Source: Amblyornis subalaris (taxonomy: Eukaryota; Chordata; Aves; Passeriformes; Ptilonorhynchidae). From it: a stretch of 64,000 nt of DNA. This document shows, piece after piece, positions 24,892 through 37,991 of this stretch. Position numbers and translations under genes: made by a program. The stretch is taken from contig JACAXG010000012.1 of the NCBI GenBank assembly GCA_018881555.1, positions 10,239,480-10,303,479 of the forward strand. Direction: 5' to 3'. Position 1 is the stretch's first letter, and each line of letters begins with the position of its first letter. The notes beneath the pieces are model-generated. The model searched no databases. It was given only the letters and a program-made list of their open reading frames with translations, and was not told the DNA's origin.

Positions 24892-27800
24892 TCATGCCTC
24901 ACTCTCCCCTGACACTGAATTTTGCACTTCTTCTTCCAAAATTGGTACAATCAGGTTATCCTTGGACATCAGATTATACTTCATCACAAACTTAGTGAAC
25001 CGGTGACACAAGAAAGTTTCATTCTGGAGGTGAAAAAAGGGGGAAAAACAGTATGTATAGAAGGATTATTTTAAACAATTAGGGAGAACATGCTAAATAA
25101 AAAGCCTGCTTCTATGCAATTGCCTCACGAGATTTACAGGTCTTAAAAAGAATTGCTGATGCTTAAATAGTAAATTTCTATTGCTTCTTTTATGTCTTTA
25201 CTGTTTGCTTATAGTTACTACAATTACTAAGAAACCTACTGAAGCTGAGGCTTCAGTCACAGCTCCATTTAACAGCACTTAGACAAGAATATATTTAAAT
25301 GTCAATATAGTTCTGAAATTCCTCCTACATGCACTATCTCCAACACAACAGGGCCCAACCATTTGAGAGCTGTTCCAGAAACCTTATGTGGAATTTGGCA
25401 ATGGTTTCCTTTTATATTCAGCTATACCCCTTATCTCCTTTTTATCTATTAATTTCTACTTCCCCATAAAAAATTAAAGGTTACTGGAGGTGCAGAAATG
25501 GCCACCAGTTACTCTATGTCTTTACAGTTATTCAATTATAATTACTTAGCTATTGTGTAATACACACAAACAGGAAATACATATATATATATGTAAGCAG
25601 TACTAATTACAGTAAGTGCTTGAATACTTTCAGGATTCTTAAAAACAAGATGAATTTGAGTTGTCTGTAAAAAACTGTCAAATTCTGGCCTTTTATCCAA
25701 ATGAAGGGAAACCATAATTGGGTAAACTAATATTATAAATGAATTTTTATGTNTATATTAGCTATAAGAGATTTTCAGTTCCTATAAAACTGGAATGTAC
25801 TATAATGAATCCTACACTTGAATACAGATGTTGACTAAAATGTTTTCTACCACTCCATCACAGCTATAACTTCAATAAATATCCTGCTTCAAGATGTAAT
25901 TTGAAACTACTTACTTCATATTCATCAAATATCTGCCGGTGATGAAAGTAAGCATGTGAAAATATTCTGTAAATCCTTCGGCACACTGATCCTAATTTGG
26001 CTACAGAGGATTCCTTTATGCTAACCCTGTAAGCATCAGGAGAAAGGTTACCCAACTGCTCAAATGAAATGACTACTGAGATACACGTTGACAAAAATTT
26101 TGATTGTTAAAACTATTCTGTATAAGTGCATATGAAATTTAGACTTGTTGGTGCAAGCTCCACATTTACAAATTGTACTCTGACTACAAAAAAAGTTTTG
26201 CCTATAGTTATTCATCATCAGTTGTTCTGGTAAAGTCTGGATTTCTGGTTTCTAGGCTTGATGGGCAAAGACTTCCGCTTGTACCTCCTTGTCAATTCTA
26301 AATTCCTAGAGAAGCACCATTTTGACTTCTCCAGGGAGGTTTCAATGATGGGACCTGCCTATTCAGTACCCTCAGTCTCTGTCTGCTGTGGTTGCGATGT
26401 CCCACAGTAGGTTGGTGTTGGCTTCTGGAGGCTTTTGGTGCTGGACTGTTGAAGTCCTTTGAGGTGCAGCATCTGTCCAAAGGCCATCCTGTTCTTTAGG
26501 TGGACACTACTCCAGTGGAAGCCCCATAACACCAACAGATATTGGTAAAACAGTTTTTACCTAAAAAGCACCTGTCAGATCCAGTAAATGGCAAACTCTT
26601 TGCATAAGCAATTCTTTCTTGGCTTAAAAGTGGCAATAGGCCTCCTAACTCCTAAGAGATGCAGTATTTCTGATTATTCCAATAGTAATCCATAAAAAAT
26701 GCATTACACCTCTCCCTGTGCTTTGTCAGCATCTTAAGTTCAACCACCTCCCTCCCTCTCTCCCACCACCCAGGAGAAAGTGTTTTTACCTGCTGGGGAA
26801 ATATTTATTGCTATTCAGAAGACATGCAGCTCCATCAAGTGTGTGCCTGGTGTAGTCTATAGCAGGACACTACAGAAACAGACAGCGAGTGAGCACAAGT
26901 ATGAGCACAGGGATGATGTTGTCATAGAACTTGTTCAAAAAGAAACATTTTAATTACGTGTCCTGATGCTTTTCACTTCACTGGTCATTTTTATTTCCAG
27001 AAGTTTCATGTAGCTTGTCTGGAGGTATAACTACATTCCCTCCTTAAGCGAGTCATTTCTTTTCTCTGCTTCACAACCCATGTAAATTATTTCAAGGAAA
27101 AAAGTTACTGTGGCAATGCTATTATGCACACGAGTGGTGAATTTTATACATCTCCTTAAGCAAAGCTGTATAATAGAAATACATGCTAGAAGTACACTGG
27201 AAGGAAAGATGATTGTGACCTCTCAGCTCATCTGTTTCCCACATAGTCAAGTTGCCAGACTCACTCTTTTACAAGCTCTCAACCCAAACCTGTACCTAAA
27301 CCTATCGGTGCTTTTTGCTTTGGCAGAGAAAACCAAAATCACAAATGTAACTAAGTGTTCAACAAGCAAAGCCCTGGCTCTGCAATCAAGTACACATAAA
27401 GGAAGAAAGTGAAGAACTGAGACAGAGAGCAGGAATGTCTGTGCATTGTGCCATTCACCAGTTTCAGAAAGATTTCTCAGTTGTACATTTCTGTCAGCAG
27501 TTCAAGGTTCCATCACCCCACATCTGACCATGAGTTGGTAGTTATTGACATGGAAAACAGGAGACGAATGCTGCATGCTCAGAGATAAAAAGCAGCCTGA
27601 AGTTCTCCAGTCTAGCTGAGGAAAACTGCCAGACATGCCACGATGCTGAGTAGGGACAGGGGTTAAAGGAGGGAGTGGGAAGAAGTTGGCTAAATCAAGA
27701 CATCTCAGAAAATTAAAAGCAGAACAAAACAGGGAAAAAGCTTACAGGACAGAAAAGATAAGGTTAAAAAGAACCAATACCTTACTCTGGCAGGTAAAAT

Positions 27801-30800
27801 ACAAAGATAAATATGACAAACTGCACTACCACTGCAACCAATAGCAACAAAGTCTTTCTCAAGGCTAAAAGAAAGATGTATCAAGTGGTTCAATAGAAGA
27901 TCTGAACAAAGTTTAAATTAATTGGCCACTGAGGGAGACAAGCTAATGCCATGCTGATAAACCCACTTGGCTTGAAGCATTTTTATGACTCCACTACCTT
28001 GTAGGAGTAAATCCCCTAAGAATGTCCACATGCAGTCACATTTGGAGCGTCAGGCTTCCACTGTGGATCAAGACCAAAGTGTGAAGAGGAGAGCCTATTC
28101 TGAGCATGTACTCTTCTGTCAATCAAACAGCTTTTTCCATCGAGTTTCAGGCAGGCTCAACACAAATTAAGAGAGAAAAGAGGGAATGTGCAAAGTCGCT
28201 CCTACTGAGGTAAAAAAGCAGTTCCTTCTTGCCTCATCCCATTCTTCTGTAAAACACTACAGAATGGCAAAGAAGAGAAGCTCAAGTGATATTCTTAACC
28301 CACATAAGCTCTCAGTTTGACTAAGAAGCCAGCTCTAACAGTCTTCCCATGAACATGTGAACTGTGAAAGAAAATTCCTGCATCACTGGGGTCAGTTTTC
28401 CAAAATACATCCATACCTCTTTGGGAGTTTTATGGGCTGCACAAAGAAAAATCCATTGTTCAGTTGCTGTCATCTGAGTACATGTGTCAGGGTGGCATTC
28501 ACTCTGTTAAAACAATTGTTCAGTTAAGAACAACGCCCAACAGCAAAAATGAGCTGATCTTTTCAAATCACTTCCTTGCCCTGTCCACCCCCCAAAAGGG
28601 TTATTTGCAACAAACCCTTAAAATCTTACAAAACTCATACGTTGAACCACTGCTTAGCTCTGTGTATATAAATTTAGAAGAAAGCTCTGCAAACTCTGCA
28701 TCTGCACAATACAAAAAAGTCTCCTCCCTGATAAAATATAAAAGTCTCAAGAAAAGAATTACCTGAAGCTTGACAGCCAGTCCATTGAGCTCAAGGCAGA
28801 ATTGTCTAAAAAAAATTCGAACACGGCAGCATCAAAATCAATTATTTGTTTCCTCACTGGAAATATCTCATTAAAAAAACAGGTTATACATTCTGATTTT
28901 CATACCAGCAGATGGTTTTTTTACTCAGCTAAACAATTATATTTTAATTCTTAACTGACAGCGGAGCCTGAGTTTAACAAATAATTTAGTGGAAGTGTTT
29001 AAGATACCAACTTTGTTATGAAAGAAAGTGCTATTTCACAAAGTAAGATAAAAAAAATTAAAAGAACACTTCAAGAAAATGAAAGAGTGTAAGTCTTAAA
29101 CTCATATAGCTGGACTGTTCCACCCTTCTGAGATGTACTTCCAATCAATTAAGTGGCTAAAGTGGAACAAGAAAACATGAGGCAAGAAGTCAAGGTGTCT
29201 AAAATCTAGGAGGAGATTAGAGCTCTTCGTATTCCTGAAAGTATATTCAGTAAAGTGAGAAGACATAAGAAAAATAAAAAATAAAAATCAGGACACAAGT
29301 ATACTAAAGTAATGCAGGACAAAAAGATTACTACGTATGTATTAATAGGGTGTAAACCTACACTACAACTGAAAAATACTTTGAAGCACAAACTGCCAAT
29401 GCTGAACGTGTTTTTTTACTGCAATTAAAAAAACAGAGATGGACAAAAAGGTTTGTTTCCTTACAAGCAGAAAAAGAAGTTTAAGACACAAGTACTCTTG
29501 CTTCTCCAGGTAAAGCCTATTTGCCTGCCAAGTTTCAGAAAAAGCACTGGGAGCATCTGGAAATCACATTACCCATTAGTGGAGATGAAGAACTGATAAT
29601 GCTATGAGAAGGTGCTATGGAAATTGATGACTACATTTTCATATTCAAGACATGCAGGTACAACTTCTGAAGTGAGGTACAAATATTTTCTTTAAAAAAC
29701 AAACTTTAAATACACTAGATCAGAGTGCATTATAAATCTTTAAAAAGAACAGGGAATTCAGAAAATACCAATATTTAATAGTACAAAAATCAAGTTGTAT
29801 TTAAGTTACTTTTGATCTGTCACATTCAAATAGATTCATTACCACCATCAATGAACAAAACTTAGAACCAAGACAGAATATTGACAAAAAATGGATTTTT
29901 ACCTTAAATGTTCATACTTCCATACACCTTCATCCTGGCCTTCAGGAGGTTCAAGGATCTTATCAATGTTGGAACAGTCTGCCCTTATGTTTTGTTGAAT
30001 ATACTAGAAGAGGAGGGGGAGAAATACAACTACATCTTGTTGTAATTATAGCAAGACAGTATATTTAAGACATTACATCTTGAAGGGATTTAGTTTTTAC
30101 TTAAGAAATGATTGACAGATTTAAAAGTTCAAGAGTAGATGGGCAGGGTAAGAAAATTGGTATTAAAAATGTCAGATCTGAAAAATGCCTTTCTTCAATT
30201 AAAAAGGGTAAAAAGTGGGTAAATTACAACCTTCATCTCAAAACAAACAAAAGAAAACCTCACAGAAACCCCCACCATTTTCCTGAATCTGATTTGTTTA
30301 AACCAGACATGGGAATTCTAGTTATTTCTTCAAACAAAATTAACAAATAGGTTTTTAATATACATAGATGCTTATGAAATCCATTGCTGTGCAGCAACAT
30401 CCTGAGCAGACAAACAGCATGCCCTGCTCAGTTTCATTTACCAAAACACTAAACTTGGGAAACTGAACTCATTAACAACTTTTCATGCAAGTAAGAATAC
30501 CTGCTGGACAGCTAATGTACTATCCATTTCTTCAAAGGATTCATCAGGCCAGTTGTAAAAATCCTGTTAGAAACAAAGAAAGTTTAAAGCAATTTAACAA
30601 AACCAGAGGGGGAGGAAGAAAGATACGCAGCCTACAGTAAGCTTGAACATTCAGGGAAATAGATGTAGTTTATACAATTCCAGGAAGCTGTATCTTAACA
30701 GAAGCAGCATACAGTCCTGGCAGGAACAGGGTGAAACGGGATTTACATTCCCAACATTGCAAGAGTAGCACACCTTGAAAGGAAGAGCTCTGCGTGACTC

Positions 30801-32645
30801 GGCACGGAAACACCATTGCTCCCCACCTAGCTGTAACACCCAGATAGCCTTATTATTTACATCAAAGATGGCACACAGCACCCATTTCAGATGTTAGACC
30901 AGGTAGGAATGGGGAAGAAGTCTGTAGAGAGCAGCACTATACACTGGTTATGAAACTACAAATCCCCATAGTGACACAGCAAGAAAAACATCATCTCTAA
31001 ACTAAGATCACGTAATGCCATGCTGGCCTAACCTGGTACCACATTCCCTTAGTAAGGTCACTGTGCCTTAATTCATTTACCTGGATGGTTATCAGCCCTG
31101 GAAATAATAAAACCTTCCTGAAGTTTCACCTTAGTTCCAGCTGTACCTCAGTGTTCTGCAGCAATCCACATCTGCTGCACCTACGGTCATGCCAGACATA
31201 GGCATTTTCTTACTTCGCATTTTTTACACCTAAAATTTAGTACCACTCTCTCATATCATCCAGAGATGCTGCTCATCAGCTTGCTGTAGCCATCCCAGTA
31301 GGTGCAATAACTCAATAAAAATGTACCAACTGCAAAGCTCAGCATTCTGTTCCTGAGAGAATAAGTCAGCTCTGGAAAAATTACCTCGAATGAATATCCA
31401 GTGTTGAAAATTCATTAAGTAACTGTATTTACACATAAATAGCTCAGTGTCATCCAAAATTAAACATTAAATACAGCCACACACACACAAAAATAATGTC
31501 TATAAAAAGAAATAATCATCACTATATACAAAACTCTTCAACCTACATGAACTTCATAATATTTGACTAAATCTAGGCCTATGTCCAACTTAGTGTTTTT
31601 CAGAATACCCCAAATTTTTCAAAGGCACACAACATTCCGTCTCCTTCACAGATTAAACACGCGTAGAATGACCTGATTTACAGGATTGTGTAATAATTTT
31701 ACCTCTGTATGCTATGACAAAGAACAAGAGACTCTGCTCCCTTCTCCCCATGAGCTCTCCTCACAAAAGCTCAGTGAAAGTCTCAAATAAAGGCCTGATC
31801 TCTCTGAAATAATCTGGAAGATGCAGTTTCCATGTTTGATACATGCCTTTTCCAGCTGACCTTGAAACCCCAGAAACGAATGAATTCAATTTTGATTAAG
31901 AGAGGCGATATGACACCAGCACTTCCCTGTGCCAGGAGCGCAGTTACGTAAGGGAAGGACGACTTCCCTCTGGGATGGGCAGGCAGGTACGGTCACTCTG
32001 ACGGTGCCGAGCTCCCACCCGGAGCCATGTGCAGGGTCATGAGCTCGCTCCCGGACCGTGCACTCGGCATTTTCTCAGCAGTAACACCAGCAATGCCTGA
32101 TAGCGCCGGGGAGCCGCCCTGCATGCAGCGCCCTGCGGCCCACGGAGCAGCGCCCATCCCGCGCTCACGCCCGGCTGGCACAAGTGCTCTCGGGCCCGGC
32201 GGAAGTCCCCGCGCTGCGGGACGCGCCCGGTCCTCGGCCAGCCGGGGCCGACGCGCCCTTCGCTCCCGACCCGCAGCCTGGAAGCCCCGGCGGCGCCCGG
32301 CGCTCCCCTCCGCGGGACCGGTGCCTGTCGGCCGAGTCCCTGGGCAAGGAGCCGCCGCCGCCGCCCTCGTCCCGCTGCCCCCGAGTCGCGCCCACTGCCC
32401 CGTGCCCGGCCGCGGGAACAAAGCGATCCCCGCAGCGGGGCCGCCGCCGCCCGCCCGCCCCAGCACCGGTAGGCCCGGCGCGGCCCTCGGCGCCGCGCCG
32501 CCCCGCCGGCCGCTGGGCCGCGGCGGCGCTGCCCGTGCCCGCCGGCCCGCCGGCCGCGGGGGGAGCGCCGGCGGCGGCGCCTCACCTGGGCCTTNGTGCC
32601 CGGGCGGTTCCGCCGGAGCACGGCCGTGCCCTCCGCCATGACCAT
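24892..32645 (-). CDS. MOB4: MOB-like protein phocein (MOB family member 4), complete
   Basis: Non-catalytic adaptor of the STRIPAK phosphatase-kinase complex, cytoplasmic and membrane-linked (family knowledge). Eight coding exons in transcription order are 32645-32586, 30563-30501, 30003-29903, 28805-28763, 28503-28417, 26869-26790, 26026-25915 and 25023-24892. All have GT/AG borders and consistent phase, and together give exactly 225 residues, the usual length. The start [16 protein letters not shown] fits the family; the first ATG of MVM was taken. The predicted MOB zinc ligands are present as Cys92-x4-Cys97 (SECHPDTC) and His169-x4-His174 (SHAYFHH). The N at 32595 falls in the third base of an ACN codon, so residue 17 is threonine whatever the base. 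The protein ends VSGESEA. The start lies in a CpG island. HSPE1 is upstream on the same strand. Confidence 0.97.
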
Positions 32646-32796
32646 AGCGACCGCGGGGCCCGGATGTGCCGCGGGGCCGCGCGGGGCGGGAGAGCCACGG
32701 GAGGGAACAGCCGCGGGGCGGGGCGGTAGCGGCCCCGCCGAGGGAGGGGCGGCACGGCCGGAATAGCCGCCGCCAGCGACGGGGGAGGGAACAGCT

Positions 32797-32806
32797 TCTC
32801 GCGAGA
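32797..32806. promoter_or_regulatory. MOB4: TCTCGCGAGA (CGCG / BANP-type) promoter element
   Basis: A perfect 10-bp palindrome TCTCGCGAGA lies 152 bases upstream of the MOB4 start codon within the CpG island. It is extended by CT before and GAAG after. This motif is known in vertebrate CpG-island promoters and is bound by BANP when unmethylated; its use here is inferred. Confidence 0.7.
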
Positions 32807-33047
32807 GAAGGCGGGAGGCGGCGCACGGGGGCGACCCTGAAGGGCGGTGGGGGGAGAGGTGTTCCCTATTCCCACCCGTATTCCAATTCCCTTCCTGCCT
32901 GCCTCCTCCCGGCGGCGGGCGAGCGCGGACGAGCCGTCCCCAGCGCGGCACTGAAGGCCGTGGAAGCTTCCCTGTGGGGCAGTGCTGTGTGGGCCCCCGC
33001 GGGTCCCTCTCCCAGAGCATGGCTTTGTATTCCTGAGGGACAACGCC

Positions 33048-33151
33048 GACACCCGCGTCCCCCACACACACACCAGGACACCCCCGTCCCACATACACAC
33101 ACACACAACCCCTGACACCCGCGTCGCGCACACACACTCACACTCACACAC
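33048..33151 (+). repeat. CA-rich minisatellite, about three units
   Basis: Three units begin with a GACACCC-type block (33048, 33077, 33114) followed by a CGTC box and a run of CA dinucleotides; unit lengths are about 29, 37 and 38. The tract sits at the upstream edge of the MOB4 CpG island. The first and third units keep CpG inside GACACCCGCGTC. Confidence 0.75.
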
Positions 33152-33250
33152 AGAGCCGGGAGCAGAGACGGTTTTGGCGGCGGCTGCTGAGGTGCAGCCG
33201 CAGGGAGGTGGCAGCGAGCGAGCGACCCGGCTTGCGAGGTGAAGCCTCAC

Positions 33251-36200
33251 ACGGAGTTTGACGGGCTGACTGGCTGGTGAGGAAATCCATCCTTCGGATT
33301 TCATTGTGTTTCATCAGCACCCCTCCGGCAGACCTTGGCGGTGCGTGCGCTGCCGCAAGGTCAGTCCTCGCTTGTCTCTGTACAACGCAACCGAGTCCGC
33401 GAGGTTCTGTNCAGTACAAACTATAAGGGTGTGAATTTTAAAAATATTCAAAGTCCTATAATCAAGATATATAGTTGTTAACTCTAAACATAATTAATAA
33501 AAAAACCCACCCCAGCAATGGTGATTTGGGGAAAAATAATTTCAGAGTAGGCAGGAAGCTTTTCTAGGTCTCCAAAGGCAGGATTGAGACACTGGTGAGC
33601 TTGGTGTGCAGAGTGCAGGAACTGATGTGCTAATGGCAAACAGAGTTAGCTCAGGTTTCAAGGTTTACTGAGTCAGGTGTTGGCTGCATTTGGAAAGAAA
33701 ACAGAAAAAAAGACGCTGTTAGCTCATAGTTGTCTGATAAATAGGTCCCAGTTACAAGCAAGTGAACATTTTGGAAGATCAGAGTGGCTCATATTATTTC
33801 TGTAGGCTAAGTGAGAAGAAAATTATTTGAAAGTTGTTCTGTTTCTAGAAAATATATAGATAGAAATGAGTACAGAATAAGAAAGGGTGAGTTGCGTCCG
33901 TCCGTGAGCAAGAACCATGAAGCAGCAAGGTACCATGAGGCACCTCCCTCATACAATCAAAGAATAAATGGTTACAGTTGTGTGTTGTTACCTGAAAAGC
34001 GGCGAAGGCTGGTACCTAGTGCGGTCCCTACTTTTACGGCATTTCAAGGTGAATGGTGGGTGTAGTTTCCCCCTTCATTCAATTCTTTTGCTGTCAATAA
34101 CATGTTAAAACCTCTTCCTTCTACCCAGTGAAAGTTAGAGTTTGTGAAACATTTCTAGATTGAAAACACGGGAAAATCTCTAATTAGGCTTTCCCGGCAG
34201 AAAGAGAAGTGCCCTTTGAATCCTGATTTGCTTGGGCAATGCCATGAGCAGGACCCTTGTTCTGGAGGCCAGGTTAGAGCTGAGAGCTGGACAATGGGTG
34301 AGGGAGGGGAAGTGGGTGACAGGGTTACCGCCTGACCCAGCTAACCTGCAGTTTATACCGACAGCAGAGGCGGCTCCCCTTGCGTTACACTGTAACACAG
34401 AGCAGGCATTCCTGACTTCTGGCACCTGAGTTCAGTTTGCAGTAGTTACATTTTTACTCCTGGTCAGCATTTCTGCCCCAGAGATGTTAGCTATATGGGT
34501 CGTGTGGCGAAACTCAGTTTGTGTAAGAAACTATCAAAAGGTTAAAAACGTTGTGAGAAAATGGGGTATTAGAATGAGGAGTATAAATATCCTATCACCT
34601 CTTTAGATCAGCTGTATTCCAACGTTAATTTTTAAATGAGATTTATATTATAATTAGCCTGTCTCAAAACATAAAGTTCTACCTGAGTCCTTCAAAATTC
34701 AGCAGCTTGTTTGCTTTATTTTTTATTTTTCTTTTTCTATCACCATATTCAAGGTTTAACTTTCAAGCATATAAGAGTTGGATATTTGACATTTCCATTT
34801 GTCCCTGACTTTTATTTCATGGACAGTTTGCTTTTAAAATGGAAACAAATCTGACTGTGAAGAAATACCTCTCAGAGAGAAAAATGTGTCTGTTAGTTCA
34901 GTCTGCAACTGGTTCATGGGTTTGCAGAAAAAGGAAAGAAATCTGCCCTGTTTATTAAGATGTTGAATTCTGTAGTGTATATTGCGTTGTCCCTTGATAA
35001 TTAATCCTGTGTTCCTGGAAGCTGCTCATTATTTTTATTTTATTGAGTTTCAAGTTGTTTTTAAACAAAATCTGAACAGTAATTTCAGTTTTTGGGTTTC
35101 ACCTGGTCCTCATTGTCTTATGGCCTCCAAGAATAAAAAATTGAATATTTGGCCAAAATTTTATCACCCATTCTGTGCTGTTAGGGACATGGCTTTCCTT
35201 TCTTCTCTATTGGCATATAAATGTTTCATCCTTTTCTTACTGTGGCAGGATAACATAACCAGGATGATAAAAACTTTCTGAAAATGGTACAGCTTCTATA
35301 ATGGAAGCTACTCTGAAATGTTAAGAAAGGAAAGTCACAAAAGTNGATGGAGTCCACCGGGTTTTCTTATGATTCAGACAGACTGAAGAAAGGCTGAGGA
35401 CTGTATCCTCTCAAAAAAGCAGGTAGGGCAATATGCAACATTCGCATCAAAATTGAAGTTTTTAAATAATCTAGAAATCAGTGGAAAGAAGCCTAATTTC
35501 CTACAGGAACAACACAGCAAAGAAAGAATATTTGTGATTGATTCTCTGTCCTTCTCTCTAGAACCTGAGGGATATAGAATTTGGCACACAGTCATGGACT
35601 AGGACACAGTAACAGCAGATGGATCACCTTGGCTATGTAGCAGTCGCCTTGTCCTTGCTTGCAGTGAGAGCCTCATGGTGCAAGAATAGAATGTTCCCTG
35701 TCTGTCAGCCCAACAGATGTTCAAGCCTGTCCTCCATTTGATTAGGCTTAGGAATGCTATTTCCCCCCCCACATCCATAAATTACTTATTCCCATGAAAG
35801 TGACTTCTGTTTTTAATCAGTTATGTAAACTGTAGTGGATACAGCCATGCTAAATATTTTAATAAATAAGTATTGTATCAAGCTGCTGAAAATCTGCTGG
35901 GCTGAAAGCATGGGCTGGAGGTGGAGCTGGGGGCAGCCAGGCATGTGTCGTGAGAGTTCTGAGTGATCCTCATGTAACTCATGTCTCTAAAACACATTCT
36001 GGAAAGAAATGGTGCAGTGTCAGGCCTAAATATTTCTCTATTAGGAGTTAATTCCTACTGCACCTTTTTCTCATTGAGATAGGCTATGGTTTCTCTAAGC
36101 AGTTTGTAAACATGGAAAATACCTTCCCCTCTTTGGTATGTAAGTGCACCAGACTGCCTGCCTTATCATGGGAGATAAAGGCATGCTCGCTCCAGGGGGA

Positions 36201-37690
36201 GATAATGCTTCTCAGAGTTTGTTTCATTACACAAGCAACTGTCTTCCAAGGTCCTTATAGTGTCATTATCTTCAGTTGCTGCTCTAAAGTGCAGTGCTAT
36301 AACTACTAAAGTAAAACTGCAGTAGGGCAGATTTCAAGAAGTAGGCCTTTTATACTGAAATGTGTATTTTTATTAATTTAGCACTTTCCCTGTCAGTTCA
36401 TAGTCCAGTGCAAATTTAAGCATCAGAGCAATGCCTGGTTTGTCTTCAGCTCCAGAGCAGGTGGGGGTAATCAGCCAACAAGCAGCCACCCCACAGCTAT
36501 GGGGGCAAAAGACATTGCAGCCAAGCCTGTCAAATGCAACTCTTACTGGAATACGTGGGTGACCAATGGCATCTAGAGGAAAACATGGCTCCAGCTCACA
36601 TCTGTGCTCTGCAGCTGAGGGGGGGAATTTTCTGTTGGCAGAAAATACATTGTGTTTTAAACTGTGTCAGAGCTTGAGTCCCACACTGCAGCACCTGAGT
36701 GGAGTTCTGAAAAATATTTTGTTACAGTTCTTTACTGTAACTTTACTGTTACCTATGGAATAAGGGTTATAACGTATCCAGCAATGTTGAATTGGTATCA
36801 GCATGAATAGAATGGGAAAAAACTAGTTTAATTATGGCCAATAAAGTTTCAGTAGCAGTAAGTCGTGACTTTCTTCACTAAGACTACACCAAAAGCACTT
36901 TAAGACAGTGTATGCTCTTAGGCTGCACTAGATCCCTGTATGCACCCCAGCTTGGAAAGCCTCATTAGGAACAGTGCAGATCTGGGTGCTCCTGCATGAA
37001 CAACCGTCAATCCTTTTCAAGGTAAGAGGGGGTGGCTAGAAATATACATATTTGATTGCTTCAGCAATACCTAAGTAAATGTCTTGCTAGTTAAGAATTG
37101 TGTGTTAAGGATAAAGAAAATTCAATTTCTCAAATCAGGTCTTTACTGCGTTATGGGAAAGCTGGAGATCTGGGTACAATAGTGGAGTAATCAGTAAAGA
37201 AACTTCATTTAAGATCAGCATCAGCCCCAATTCTGCCTAATTAACTGCTGTGGGGAAGTTATTTATGTTCTCTTGGCAAAATTCAGTGAGATAAGTGAGA
37301 ATAACAGTTAATTCTTATTTGCTTGATCTGTGAACTGGACGATTTTTTTGTAGCACAAATGACGGGTACCAAGCTCCTTCCAGCTGCTGAGGGACAGTCT
37401 GGTTGTGTCAGGGTGGTTTGTGTGCATTAACCTTCCAGTGTTCCAGCATCTTCAGACAGGAGAAGTTAAAAAAATCCGTGCTATCTCACGAGTCCAATGT
37501 GCAAGGCACAAGCTAGAAGTCCTCAGCATGATTGCATCAGTCTGATAACAATTTTAAACTCATTTCGTACAAACTTGGGGAAAATAACATATTACTACAA
37601 TTGAATGTTTCAGAGAGATTAGTTCATTACACAATTGAGACTCAGTTTCACTGAGCAACAGCAGAAACTGAGACAGAAGCAGAATAGTTT
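33251..37690. other. Intergenic stretch between MOB4 and HSPE1
   Basis: After the shoulder of the CpG island (to about 33420) the sequence is AT-rich with no exon of a gene I recognise. An 84-codon open frame at 33811-34065 is unusual in keeping several CpGs but has no assignable family. The remaining short frames (34180-34429, 34982-35281, 36112-36309, 36566-36763) look random. Any HSPE1-MOB4 read-through transcript would cross this stretch on the - strand. Confidence 0.6.
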
Positions 37691-37696
37691 TATAAG

Positions 37697-37910
37697 TTTA
37701 TTGTAAAGACCTTTACAATCTCAGTACAGAGATAAGGATATAAAATGATGTTGGTTTGGCATAATTAAGGCTGGTTGGTGGTCATCCAAAGTTCACTGTT
37801 CAATGGAACTCAAGCAAGAGCAACTGATTTCTGACTGTACATATTTTTATTTGTGTTCCATCGTTACAGTGAGATCACAAGTTATTTCAAAGACTCAATG
37901 CCTGTTTATT
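37697..37910 (-). terminator. HSPE1: Candidate poly(A) signals of HSPE1
   Basis: AATAAA on the - strand occurs at 37905-37910 and again at 37697-37702, about 80 and 290 bases beyond the HSPE1 stop codon. Either would give a short 3' UTR, which fits this gene. Confidence 0.55.
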
Positions 37911-37991
37911 ATAAAATAAAGGACATTATTTACATGATGAAAGAAAAATTTCAGCATTTTAGTGGAATGGATGACTGATACTGCAACAGGT

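Larger units (their letters stand above)
32050..33250 (-). promoter_or_regulatory. MOB4: CpG island promoter of MOB4
   Basis: A sharp switch from AT-rich sequence to dense CG-rich sequence surrounds the MOB4 first coding exon (32586-32645). It contains overlapping GC boxes around 32714-32726 and a TCTCGCGAGA element. No TATA box is evident. Limits are judged by eye. Long open frames on both strands here (up to 366 codons) reflect scarcity of stop codons in GC-rich DNA, not genes. Confidence 0.85.

Noticed and set aside
31993..33304. Long overlapping open frames of up to 366 codons on both strands.
   Set aside because: They lie in the MOB4 CpG island; composition is Arg/Pro/Ala/Gly in every frame and stop codons are scarce in such DNA. 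Only the 60-base MOB4 exon is real.
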